Origin: Polytrichum commune
Taxonomy: Eukaryota; Streptophyta; Polytrichopsida; Polytrichales; Polytrichaceae
Length of the DNA: 64,000 bases
Assembly (NCBI GenBank): GCA_950295325.1
Contig: OX485809.1
Coordinates: 38,099,081 to 38,163,080, forward strand
Direction: 5' to 3'
Positions 49,190-61,094 of the stretch are shown here, piece after piece (position 1 is the stretch's first letter; each line of letters begins with the position of its first letter). The notes beneath the pieces were generated by a model that was not told the origin of the DNA, searched no databases, and saw only the letters and a program-made list of their open reading frames with translations. Made by a program: the position numbers and the translations under genes.

Positions 49190-51318
49190 TTAAGTGAAGG
49201 TTTAGCCCTCAGGACCTCATTCAGGACGTCGATCAGGCTCCATTTGGGGACCTGGAGGACCTTCTTCAGTAGTAGGCGTCAGCTGTCCTACTTCCTTCTT
49301 ACTCACTTCAATCGCTTCCCCTCTCGCTCTCTCGCAAACAAAATCACAACTTGAAGGTCCCACGGATCGACCGCAGGGGTAAGTAAGTAAGAATCAGATT
49401 GTCTTCCCTCAAATCTTTTCTACTTTCTGTCACCGCAATGCTGTAGCCAAAACCCACATTCACTGGAAACCGCATTCTTTCATAAGATATTGTCTTTCGG
49501 GAAGGGAACCGAAGTTTTGAGAGTTTTGATGTTGGTACGAGATTATCATTTTTCTCTGCATCTCCATTTTGTGTCTGTGAGGTTATGGGTACCGAAGCTA
49601 GACTCTGGGCAGCATTTGGCTTGGGTTAAGTGATTCGTGGGAGTAGTCAAGTTTCTGGGCATTGCTTGGATGTAATGTGAGAAATTTTGTGAAGTAGGTG
49701 GTACCATTTTGTTTATTATTAGCTTTGAAAGCGTGACTGGGGGTTAAATTTAAATTCTGGGTGGTTCAAGCATTTGTAGCTAGCTTTCCCATTGAAGTTG
49801 TTGTTGTTGTTGTTGTTGCTGGTGTGAGCAGAATCACTTTTTTGTATCTCCATCTGGTGCCTGTGAGGTTATGGGTACTGAAGTTAGAATTTGGGCAGCA
49901 TTTTTTTTGGATTAAGTGATCCGCGAAGTACCTTGTAAATGTTTTCATGCATCGCTTGGATGTAATGTGTAATGTTTTTGAAGTTGATGGTCCCATTTTG
50001 TTCATTATTAGCTTTGGAAGTGAGGCTGGGGATTGAAATTACAGTAGGGTGAAGCCATTGATTAGTACCTGGAGATGCATCACCTTGCCCCCATTGAAGG
50101 CTCCAAGTTTGTATAAATTGTTGTCTCTCCTCACTAATTTTAATCACACAAGGCGAGCTTGGCGAGCTTGGCTCTACTGTCACGGTAATGGCCGTTGTTA
50201 TGGGTTAGGAAAAATGAAAGAAAATTCGTTTCTGGTTTTTCTTTATTTTGATATTGTGAAGGAAAGCATCCTTCGTACCACAGTACATCCACCATTGGTG
50301 CTGGTTGCCACAGCAGTGAGAATGCTACCCTTGAGTTACTCCAAAACGTCCTGTGTGCAGTAATGCTGAATCTTGGGTTGTTCGAAATGCACAATCAATC
50401 AGGGAGCGTGTTCAGGTTGACGGTTACAGATTTATCTACCGAATCAATTAATGACCAGTTTAAGCAAAAATACCTCTTTTGAGACGCAGAGCTGAAACTT
50501 CGGGTTTTTGGGGCTTTGAATTGCTCTCAACAAATCCTCTTGGATGCTTTTAATTTTAATTTTTAGAAATGCCATTTTCATCCCACTGGTTTGTAGTTGG
50601 AGATAGATTAAGAAATACTGCAGAGTTTTTCTGGTCTTGACTCTTGACCCGCCATGCACACAGTACCTATTCTAGTAGTATCACCCCCACTTAAGATTCT
50701 CTCCATGTTGATAAGTTGCATTATGTTTCATATCCAGCTTACATATATGCTTCTGTATTGGGTGCTCCGACAGTCAACAAGCTCTGAAGTGAAGGACGGT
50801 GATGGAGTTTGTTGGTGCCAGGACTCATCCTACCACTGTTAGTTTTTTGGACTCCACCCCTGGGTTCTTTTGGAAAATCCTGCTGTTTTAATGTAGTTTG
50901 CATCCTTACATCCTTGAAATTTGAAGTTGCAGTCTTTTGCTAATGAAGAAAGTGATTCTATGGCAAAATGAAGGTAGCTTGTAGCTTCTCTCCTCTTCTA
51001 CGAATGACCCCAACATGGTTTCTGAATCTTTTTACTTCTGTTTTTACTGGAATTTGCCAGACTTCTCTGGACTGGTGATACTGTACGTCATCTTTTGGTG
51101 AAACACTTTGGCATCGTTATATCCTTGGAATTTCAAGTTGCAGTATAATAGAAAGCGATTCTATGTAAATATGATTGTTTGCTTCTACATGGTTTTTCCG
51201 AGTCTTTACTTTTGATGTCACTGGATTTTTCTCAGGCTTCTCTGGACTGGTGATACTGTACATCAACTTTTGGTAAGAATCTGTAACAGGAGCTGATTCA
51301 ACTGTGGAGTAGACAAAA
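49190..51318 (+). promoter_or_regulatory. Putative leader exon and leader intron of the receptor-like gene
   Basis: A CT-rich stretch (49318-49335) is followed by an excellent donor, CAGGG then GTAAGTAAGTAAG, with GT at 49379. A fitting acceptor, CTGTAACAG, ends at 51289, leaving 29 untranslated bases before ATG 51319. The intervening 1.9 kb has two tandem duplications (about 49545-49770 with 49838-50060, and 50906-51107 with 51115-51278) and a GTT microsatellite at about 49796-49819. Transcription start is inferred only. Confidence 0.4.
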
Positions 51319-54300
51319 ATGGGAAGATTCAAGGTGGTCCTACTCCTACTGGGCCTTAGCAGTTTTGCCATGCATTTGAATTTTGCATCAGCACAAAACA
51401 ACAGCATCCCCCAGTACACTCTGGGTTTCTTAACCCCTGCAGCTGCCTCCGAAATCCCAACCAGCTTAGCTATTGAATGGTGAGTGCCAACAACTCCTGC
51501 TTCACATATCCAACATGATGAATTATGTGTGGAGTGTACAAATTTGGAAATCGGGAGTGTGTCAATGCACAAATAAGATAAATCTACGTTTTTTTCCTCA
51601 GGCAATGAAGAATTACGCATTTTTCTGTCCTCAAAGGCCTAGTTAACCCCTCAACGCTTTTGGAGCCATATTTGGGCCCCTCTCATACATACAACGTGAA
51701 TATACATAGTGATGTGAATTTTTGGTAGATAGGGACAGCTTGTTGTCTTGCAAAGTGACATTTCTTGACACTCGCACAAAGGAACTTCGAAAGAGTTTGA
51801 TGAAGATTTCATATCATCATGTCTAAAGAGAGAACACAACTAGTATGAAACTGCTAAGAGCATTTAGGGTCAATATGGAAATTCAACTTCGGGACATGAG
51901 AAATTGCTGGCCTGAAGCAATTTTAACCCTCTTCATGACAATTCTCCTATTGTCAAATACAACCTAGATTGACCTTTCTCTTAACATCATGTCACCGTGA
52001 CAGGCAATGAAGCATCAAGCCTTTGTCACCAGAAGAGGCTTAGTTAACTGATTAGGTCAAAGATTTTGCTAATACATGAGGTTAACTGCTCATACTGTCA
52101 AGTTTACACCATAGATTGATCTCTCTCTTAACACCATGTCACCATGACAAGCAACGACGTTAAGTATTTGTCATCATCAGAGGCTTAGTTATATGATTAG
52201 ATCTAATTTGTTGCTAACAGATCAGGTTAACTGCTCCTATTGTCAAGTTTATCATTATACCACAGATTGATTTCTCTCTTGACATGTTTCACCATGACAG
52301 GCAATGAAGAATGTAAGCCATTGTCATCATCAGAGGCTTAGTTAACTGATTATGTTCAATTTATTGCTAACAGATTGGGTTAAGTGCTCCTATTGTCAAG
52401 TTTATTATAATACCACAAATCTCTCTCTCTCTCTGTGCTTACCATGATGTTGTCACCCGTGACAGGGAATCTGCGTTCCGAGTGGCTGTGGAGGTGGAGA
52501 ATTCCAAACCTGGGCGTGCTTACAAATTGGTGCCTCACTCAGAATACAGTGATTGTGATTGGCAAACTGCATATCATGGGGCACAGGCAATTGCGACACT
52601 GGACACTAACACTTATCCTCCTGTCATTGGAGTTGTAGGACCAGCTTGCAGCGGGGCAGCCATGTCCTCTGTGGCACCCTTGAAACCCCTTAATATCTCC
52701 ATGGTCTCTTTTGCTGCCACTGCAGAGCCTATCACCGTGGACCGATCTTGGTTCTTCAATTTGTTCCGCACAGTGTAAGCCTCCTAGATCATTCAGAGCT
52801 TTTGGTTTTCCCATTAGACTTATCCTCTAACTCAACATGACTTTGGTCGGAAGTTGGTTAGATTGCATACAACATCTTCCATGTTTGGTAAGTTTCTGGT
52901 CCATGCTTTGGAGGTTTGTCATGTGGAGGTCTGAACAAGGACTATTGTATATTGGTTGGTTGAGGGTCAAACTCATTCTGGCATGCTGAGAGGTGCGAAA
53001 ATGAGTTTGGCCCTCAATGAACCAAACTAGGTTGCTCTTTATTCATATTCAAACACTACCTCAGAGCATGCACCACAATTGGAAAGAGATTATTGATATT
53101 GGATGCAAAACGATCAATGGAAAATCATAGAGGGACCAGCTCCTGATGAAAAGTCCTGTTGAATTAAAGGGTGACTCTAGCGAATGTCTGGAACTCCAAA
53201 ATTAGCCAGCAAAATTTTCATATTTTTTGATACCAGTAGGGTGTGGATATTTGAAGATATCTTTGTTTTTGGTGCTATTCTGGTCTACATAGCATGTAAG
53301 AACCTAGGAAAAATCGCCCTAGTATCAATATGGTTTGGAATGGTAATCACCCAAAAAATAAATAGGGTATACAATGATTCTCTCGCTGCCTTGACATACC
53401 CACCAAATATCAATATTTGACTAGTATTACAATTTTGATATCCACGGGTAGGTGCTTTGATACCATTATTGGTGTTGATTATTGATACCATGCATTCACC
53501 TTATATACCAGACTAACACTGGTCATTTCCTCCTGATATTTTGCAGCAATTCTGACTACATATATGCTGTTATGAAACAGGTACAATGACAAGTTTCAAG
53601 CACAAGCTGTTGCAGCCAGTGTACGTTGTTCACACGCTTTTCTTTTCTTTTTAAAATTAATTTTTTTTCCTCATGAACAATATTCGTATGACAGCTCCCA
53701 TAGCTGTAACCTTTTTCTTAAACTACTTTGAGTGTGCCCTGGCACTTTAAGGTAGATGTGTGTTATTTGGATACTTTTTTCTTTGCACTCACTTCTTGTA
53801 GGATATGGAACACATTGCAATTAGTGCGAGATTATTAGCAAATCCAAATCATGCCTGTTGCCATTTGCCTCATAATTTCTGGAGCTTGTATGATTGTCTA
53901 ATTCGCTATCAAAGCGAAGATTCTCATGCTCATTAATTGATCATATAGGTCCTGTCACAAATCATTTGACTATCGAGCCTAGAATGGTTAGCATATTTTG
54001 AGCATGTAATCCAATCTCTTTTTAAACACTTGATGCCTTTTGGTGTCCATTCTTAGATCCACACCTAACTACATACCACTCAAAACATAGGTGCCAAGAT
54101 TATTGTTGTGTTGGAAGTAGGCATGTCTACATTAACTGTGGATCTCAGTATATCAGAATGAAAATAGAGCCTGGCTAGTTACGCTCTTTTAGCATGCTGA
54201 CACTCTTGGGGTTGTTGGTTACAGATTGCAAAGTTGAATATGACTAGCGCCACGCTTATTCATACGAAGCAATACTATTCGGCCAACTTAGCCCAAGACA

Positions 54301-57300
54301 TCAATGAGGTAAATCAAAGACTGTCCATTTATAATGAGTACTTAATTGAAGGGGAGGCCTGTGTACACACATTTGAAGACACTGATTTCAAAGCAGAGAT
54401 TGGTGGGCCAAGGTAAAAAAGGAATTTTGGGCCTTGACATGTGCCTAATCTTGAGGAGCTTGGTTTCAAGGTTGGTTAAAACTGTCAGTTGATTGGCAAT
54501 GGAGCTTTTTAAGCCTCATGTGGAGGCCACACACATTTGAAAACACTAGTTCAAAATGGAGTTTGGTAAGGCAAGGTACAAGAATTTTGGCGTAAACATG
54601 TGCCTAACTTCAAGGAGCTTGGTTTCAAGGTTGGTCCCTCTTTTATTGAGTAAAAATGTCTAGTTTCAACTCCAATCCAAGACGGTGGTTCTTAAAACCT
54701 CCGTTTCCGATTGGAGTTGGAAACAAACGGTTTTAACCTAAAAGAGGGGGGACCAACCTTGAAACTAAGCTCCTTGAAGTTAGGCACATGTCAAGGCCGA
54801 AATTCGTTTACCTTGGCTTACCAAACTGTGTCTCAAAACCAGCGTTTTCGAATGTGTGTGGCCTCCCCGTCACAAAACCACCGATGTCTTGGGTCGGAGT
54901 TGAAAAGCAACAATTCTAACCAAAATTAGAGGGGACCAGCCATGAAACCAAACTCCCCAAGGTTAGGCACATAAATTCAAGACCACGGTTCTTTGACCCT
55001 GGCCCAATGATCTTAATTTCAAAACCGGCGTTTTTCAAACGTGTGTGGCCTCCACCCTAAACAAGCTGTTAGAAGCTTATTTTCTTGTTTGAGATGTAGA
55101 CCCCAATAGGTACTCACTCACTGGAACTTTTTTTATTTGTGACTTAAAAAAAATTTACAGACAGTTGATCACGGGCAAGTCAACTTACAAGTGGTGACGC
55201 TGGAGGTTGGGACAAATTCCTCTATTGACAGTGAGCAACTTAAAACAGTCTTAGACAACCATGTGCCTACAGATTTTGTGATACTGGTCCTGCATCCACA
55301 GGAAGCACATGATGTCTTCGAAGCTGTTAATGAACAGGTACACCTCTATTCCTTACCATAAACATGTTGACAATCGAGTTATGTGTAAAGTCGAAACTGG
55401 GGGTTTAATCCTTCTTTGAGAGATTTTTCTATTAGGAGCTTGTTAGCTCGCCGTGTGTTAAAGCCTATTTTGAAAGTTGGGTAAAACTCCTTGGACCTCC
55501 TCCTCTTGTCATCCCAGAAACTTCGAGAAAATTTTAGGATTTAAAATAGGGTCTACCATTTGACTCACCATCCTGAATTTGAGATTGGTCTATGCAAGAA
55601 GGTTAACTTGGCCCACCCATTCTGGTAGGACAAGCTAGGAAGCCGGTTTTTAATAGCCCTACACCACTCATCGAGTATGTTAATTTAACCATTAAGAAGA
55701 CTCAGGTGACTTTTTTGCATAACCTCTCAAACTCAAGGTTTAGTCGAGCAACTCAATGGGAGTTTGATGCCAAGACTTCACGCATAACTCTACTGCACTT
55801 GGGGCTTTAAGAAAGGTCTGCACAAATGTAAGGTTTTAAGTTTCCATACTTGATGCATATTTATATTTTAAACTCCCAGTCTATATATGGCTTAGTTTCC
55901 CGCATAATTCTAGAGTTATCCTCTAACTCAACATCACTCTTGATTAGGGAGTTCGTTGTTTTGGATAAAATTCTTGGTGCTACTGTAGCTTGGAGGTAAC
56001 TAGTGTGAATCTTTGAACAAAGAACCTTCTATATCGGTTCATAGAAGGTCAAACTCATTTTGGCATGCCGAGAGGTTCTAAAATGAGTTGGCCTTCAATG
56101 AACCCAAATAATAGATAGGTTGCTTGTCATTCAAACTGAAAAATGACCTCCATATATGCTCCACAAGTGGTAAGAAAGAAACTTCTGATATTGTATACAA
56201 AACAACTGAAATTCATAGTGGACCAAGTCCTGACAAAAAAGTGCCCTTCAATTCAAGGATAGATCTAAAGTGTGGAGTAAAACAAGCTGCTGTTTCATGA
56301 GTATGCTGCAATTACTTGTCGCGGTTTTGCAGAGTGAATGATCAAGATTATTCATTAGAGGTGCTATTTGTGGAGATATCTGTAGTTGGCTAACCCTTCA
56401 GAGTTGCATGGTTTTTGTTGTGACTGCATGAAATAAAGGGAAGGCTGGAGTTCCCATGGTGGTACTTTGGTACTGATGGTGTTACAGCTCTTGACCCTTC
56501 TGATGAAAACCAAACAGGTAGAATTTTGTCACTCATGTTTTATTGTCAACAAGGGAAAAAGGAGTTACACAATAGAGTATTCCTTGAAGTCTCTCAAGAC
56601 TCATGGTTTGGTAGGGAGTTTTGGCCCACTTTGGAAGGAAAACTCTAATTGCGACCTGATTTCCTCATTATGTTTGATGAGAAACTTGTGTTTGTTGTAC
56701 AGTAGGAACTCAAAACAAGGTTCTGAGTGCATAACAATATGCTACTGCGCAATTTGATAAACATTTGGATAGATGATTTAGAGGTATATGACATCTATTA
56801 TGCAAACATTAAGGGACCAAGTTAATTTGAGTTTGGACCTCCAACTTGCCTGACCTGTGTTTTTGTGATGGCTGTCACAGACCCTACTCTTGTAAGTAAG
56901 CTATTGGGAGAAATCGGCCTGTCACCTTATGGTATGTTGTCTAACCAATACTTTGCTCAAGACATTTCCTCAATTTTTGATAAAACAATATTACTGAAGA
57001 AATTAGTGCTATGCCCAACCAGTGACAATAATAACCTAATTGTGATAATTTGGTGTAGATAAATAATTTATGTGTATGTGGATTTCGCATTACCAAAATA
57101 TCTGGAGATAAAAACTGCATGTCATGATCATTGTAATGGAGTTAATTGAGGCAAGCTTTGATATGGAGCACTCCCTTATGTGATGCCCTTTGGGGTCGGT
57201 CCATGAACAAATTTCCATTGTTGTAGTTTCGTGTGTCACTGATCAACCTAAGGTAGGTGGCTCTTAAACGCTACTTTTTCCAACTAGCCCACTTTTTTTA

Positions 57301-60300
57301 CGATATGAAACATGCGACTAGTACAAGATGGTTAGCAAATGCAAATTGAGGCTGTGCTCACTTTCCTCATAATTTTTGCGGCTCATATAAATATCTTATA
57401 CAATATCAAAGTGAAGATTCTCGTGCTCATCAAATGGTCATATACGTCCCCCCCAAATTATGTTGGCTATTGAGCCTAGAATGGTTATCATATTTTGAGC
57501 AGGCAGTCCAATCTCTTTTAAATACACATGTCCTTTGGGTATTCGTTCTTGGAGCCACACCACTCAAATATAGGTATTCGATTAAGATAAGCAACCAACT
57601 TAGGCACATCAACCATATACACAAAACTTGTTTGAATACTTCGACAACAAATTTGTATATTTGTGTCTAAAATCATCAAGAAGTCAGAAATCATTTCACC
57701 CCACAATCTGCTTGTCCTTGTATATTCATTTTCTTTTCTCATTACTAATTACCGGTGCAACCAAAAACATTTGCAGGTGGTGATTATTCAAACAGCTCAA
57801 TTTGCGACACGTACTTCACGTACTGGAAAACAGCAAATTACCCAGGCCTGCCCGTATCTGGCTTGAACAAGTCGAGATCTTACACACCTTACCTTATCGA
57901 CACTGTTCGCTTATATTTTGAGGCCGTCGATTCAGTTGTGACCAACAAGCTCCCCATCACAGCTGGAAATGTTTTGCAGGCCCTTAATGGCTCCGGTCCA
58001 GCAGGAATTTTGCAATTTGACGGATGCACTGGTGTGGTTGCAATAGACCCTGTAACCGGAAGTCGAGACGCTGCACTTCAACCCCCAATTTATGACCTTG
58101 TTTCATTTACATCGGATTCTTGGGAGGTATGTTTGTCATACCTTGTGCAAATCATTTCTTCCCTCTTTATCACTAAAAGTAGAACCACCCCCAACAAGTA
58201 CTTAATAGACAATATTATATGGTCTATGACATTGCGTTCATATTATAACACACCCTATGAACGAGAAGTTGTGAAAATTTAGTTTTCCTTTATCACTGAA
58301 AGCAGGCTCACCCCCAACAATTATTTGATTGGTATTTTATTCAGCCTATGATGTTGAGTTCGTCTTTGACACAACCTATTAAATAAGGGAAGTGAATAAA
58401 TATGCATGGTTTGTATTTGAGCCTAGGTCATTTATGTGTGCTCAAATTTTCCTAGAATTCAGTTACAAATATGTATGCTTCATTCTGAATAGTGCTTATG
58501 ATAGATGGGCTGTTTTTTCTAGAGTCACTTCGGCAATTTTAGCTCAAAATATCAATAAGTAATCTTTAGTGGGCCTCTGTATGACGCCTTAAAGCCCATT
58601 TGGACGGCATACCACTAGGATAGTTGTCTAATAAGGCATTGGGTTGAACCTTCGAGCATTTCAAAGAACTTATTCGTCACAAACGTCTAGATCCATAAAT
58701 CAACATTGGTTGCACATTGATTCCATCACATCAAACTACAACACTGATACAACGCCAACCGAATACAGGGTTGCAATTCTGATCTTTTTTTCTCTCTACA
58801 ATTTATAGTTGCAAGATCTGAAAGAGTGATATGTGAGTTAAAAAATCAATGTAAAATGGATTGTTGTAGGACTATAATGATATTAAACCCTGAATGGAGC
58901 ATTTCATCACAAACCTATAGATCCATACATCATCACCACTGGTTGCACATCGATCCAATGGATATCAAATATAGGGTTGCAATTTTAACCTTTTGTTTCC
59001 ATTTTGCAGTTGCAAGATCTATAAGGATGGAACGTGAGTTGAATCGATGTTGAATAAATCTTTACAGTAGCTAATTATTGAACACTAACTGAACGTTAAA
59101 CACCAGTCACTTGCAATTTAAAGATTTTGTTCTCAATGTTAGATATTTTTTGTGAGAATACACCACATGCTTAACAGAGCTTTTTCTGTGTTTTCTTTTT
59201 GATTCTTTAATTTTTTTTGGCCATTTCTAACAGACCTCATTTTTGGTTGCAGGCAAAAGGCCGGATACAGTCAAACAATTTTGTCACGCTCCAACCTTTG
59301 CAAAGGCCCAACAGTCAATTTGCCCCCAACTCTGTAAGTCAATATTGACCTCTGCCTTATTGTTAAACTTGCTTGATAATATTCAGAGCTCTCACAAGCC
59401 AAGGATGGCCAACCTGACAATGAAAATGATGAGGTGGATATGGTGTAAAATTGCAAGTGACCAGAGATTAAGGTTGAGTCAGTAATTGATACACACTTCA
59501 ACTTCAGGTTTTAACATCTTCTTAAAGCTATCTCAACATTTAGCTTCACATGATTCATTCAACTCAACAAGTGGGGGTCAACTCATAATTCAACCTCTTG
59601 GGCTATTCAACGGTAACAGATAGAAACAAAAGATTCAATTCAAAATCCCCTGTGTGTGGTAGGCATTGATTCAATGTTGTAGTTTTGATGCGATTGGGTC
59701 GATGTGAAAGCAGTGTTGATCTATGACAATTCTAGAGGTTTTTGATTTATGGCTGAGAGGATCACTAATGGACCAGGTCTATCTCCATAAAATGAATAAA
59801 TTGATCAATTAATTCTAGATAGACATAACACTTCCATCTTCCAACCTACTTGAGAGTCATGTTTTGCCAAGTATCCACATGTCAGTTCACAATCACTCGC
59901 AACTATCGCTTCCTCCCTGCCAGTTCATATACTTAATTGAACTGACAATCAAAAGTATATTTTCATTATTATCATTATAATTTCTCAGCTTCCTTAACTT
60001 CAATCAAGCACTGTGCATTCGTTCACGGGGGCCTTGAGAATATAAGCATGGGATGCCTCAACCCAGTGCAAGGACTCAGATTATGCTTGAATTTGCACTA
60101 GGTTGGGATATCCCATGGCTATATTCTCAATGCCCACATGAACAAACCCACACTGCTTGATAATGTCATGTCTACTGCCCTCATCTTAAAAACTTCCGTC
60201 TCAAATTTGGACCTCTTATCAGCCAACCACTTTGACATCGCTTGTTTTTAACAGAGCACATTGTGTTTGGTTTTGCAGGCATATAATGGGCCCAACCCCA

Positions 60301-60443
60301 ACAAGAGCAAAACCGGTGCGATAGTGGGCGGTGTTTTTGGGGTACTTGCAGTAGCTGGAGTTGGTGTTGGTGCATATTTCTTGTACAAACAGAAACGTAG
60401 GAGTCACTATAACCCATCATCCTTTGTGCGGGTGATGGATTGA
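51319..60443 (+). CDS. Single-pass membrane protein with type-I periplasmic-binding (ANF-receptor) ectodomain
   Basis: Ten exons join in frame at GT-AG sites: 51319-51479, 52466-52774, 53581-53620, 54225-54308, 55161-55337, 56439-56517, 56881-56931, 57777-58126, 59253-59333, 60279-60443. They encode 498 residues. Residues 1-25 are a signal peptide (MGRFKVVLLLLGL, cut after ASA). Residues 32-420 follow the ANF-receptor fold: YTLGFLTP, VIGVVGPACSGAAMSSVAPL, ISMVSFAATA, FFNLFRTVYNDKFQAQA, WWYFGTDGVTA, YTPYLIDTVRLYFEAVD, GPAGILQFDGCTG, IYDLVSF. Four ectodomain Cys and about nine N-x-S/T sites fit an extracellular protein. Residues 457-480 form one Gly/Val-rich helix, then KQKRR and a 13-residue tail. 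Plant glutamate-receptor-like proteins and metazoan class C receptors put a channel or seven helices after this fold; here there is neither. Ligand unknown. The protein probably binds a small molecule at the cell surface and works with a partner. Confidence 0.9.
51840..52465 (+). repeat. Tandem units of about 150 bp in receptor intron 1, each ending like the splice acceptor
   Basis: Units end in CACCGTGACAG-GCAATG (52003), CACCATGACAAGCAACG (52151), CACCATGACAG-GCAATG (52300) and the true acceptor CACCCGTGACAG-GGAATC (52465). Spacings are 148, 149 and 165 bp. They share GAGGCTTAGTTA and TCAAGTTTA phrases. Confidence 0.85.
52815..53500 (+). repeat. Repeats in receptor intron 2
   Basis: 52815-53190 matches 55914-56280 in intron 5, same orientation (CTCATTCTGGCATGCTGAGAGG versus CTCATTTTGGCATGCCGAGAGG style pairs, and GGACCAGCTCCTGA/GGACCAAGTCCTGA). 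53226-53500 matches the repeat at about 198-405. Confidence 0.75.
53815..54090. repeat. Dispersed repeat copy in receptor intron 3
   Basis: This is the third copy of the family at 37862-38095, same orientation, sharing ATTCTCATGCTCAT and TCCAATCTCTTTTTAA. Confidence 0.75.
54350..55065 (+). repeat. Fold-back in receptor intron 4
   Basis: Left arm GTGCCTAACTTCAAGGAGCT, TTTCAAGGTTGG, CCCTCTTTTA (about 54596-54645) pairs with right arm 54740-54790; inner AACTCCAATC pairs with GATTGGAGTT around a centre near 54693. A second, more diverged layer lies outside (54350-54480 with 54900-55065). The pre-mRNA could form a long hairpin. Confidence 0.85.
55914..56280 (+). repeat. Repeat in receptor intron 5, partner in intron 2
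   Basis: It matches 52815-53190 in the same orientation, including the TCCTCTAACTCAACAT start and the GCATGC-AGAGG core. Confidence 0.75.
57305..57620. repeat. Dispersed repeat copy in receptor intron 7
   Basis: This is the fourth copy of the 37862-38095 family, sharing TTAGCAAATGCAAAT, TCTCGTGCTCATCAAATGG and CAGTCCAATCTCTTTTAA. Confidence 0.75.
58620..59060 (+). repeat. Tandem duplication in receptor intron 8
   Basis: 58660-58850 and about 58895-59045 share GGTTGCACATTGAT/GGTTGCACATCGAT, AGGGTTGCAATT and AGTTGCAAGATCT, spaced about 230-240 bp. Confidence 0.75.
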
Positions 60444-60620
60444 TGGACCTTTTACATTTGATTATCAATGGGATCATCGAATCGAATCAAGACTCGGCTC
60501 GTGGTGAGAATTCGGGATGTAGATATGCAGCTTGCCAAAGCAGTATTAGGTGGTAGTACTGGTGCCCTTTCCCTCCTTGTAAAGATGCACAAGATTTAAT
60601 GCTCAGATCCTCATGACATT

Positions 60621-61094
60621 GTTCTGTTTTGTTTCGTGGCTGATGCAGAAGCTATTATAAAACCAACATGCCGTATGTCAATGAATTGTTCTCCCCCAAT
60701 GTACGGCAGACATGCCTAATTAGGTTACTTATCCTAATCGAGCACCTATATATCCTAACCTTCGTGCTATCATGCTCCCTAATGTCACACAAGATTTAAT
60801 GTTCAGATCCTCATGATCAATGTTTTAATGAACATTGTGTGATTCTTCTTACAAGAATTCAAAATTAGTATATATTTTTGAATCACTAACACTTCGACCT
60901 TTACAAAGATCAAGAATTGTCCACTTAATGTTCTGTTTTGTTTCGTGGTCAATGCGGAAGCTATTATAAAACCAACATGTCGTATGTCAATGAATTGTTC
61001 TCCACCAATCTACAGTAGACGTGCCTAATTAGGTTACTTATCCTGATCAAGCACCTACATACCCTAACCTTCGTGCTATCATGCTCCCTAATGT
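60621..61094 (+). repeat. Direct duplication downstream of the receptor gene
   Basis: 60621-60785 and 60930-61094 are near-identical (GTTCTGTTTTGTTTCGTGG through TCGTGCTATCATGCTCCCTA), 309 bp apart. A CACAAGATTTAATG segment is also doubled (60589 and 60788). If the 3' UTR extends here, the gene end is duplicated. Confidence 0.85.

Noticed and set aside
52435-52638. Overlapping ORF starting MLTMMLSPVTGN
   Set aside because: Shifted frame over receptor exon 2. The ANF-receptor frame is supported by motifs and phase.
53548-53580. Possible extra receptor exon NSDYIYAVMKQ between exons 2 and 3
   Set aside because: It also joins to exon 2 in phase, but leads into a stop in the following sequence. 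Direct splicing to 53581 gives FRTVYNDKFQAQA, which matches the fold.
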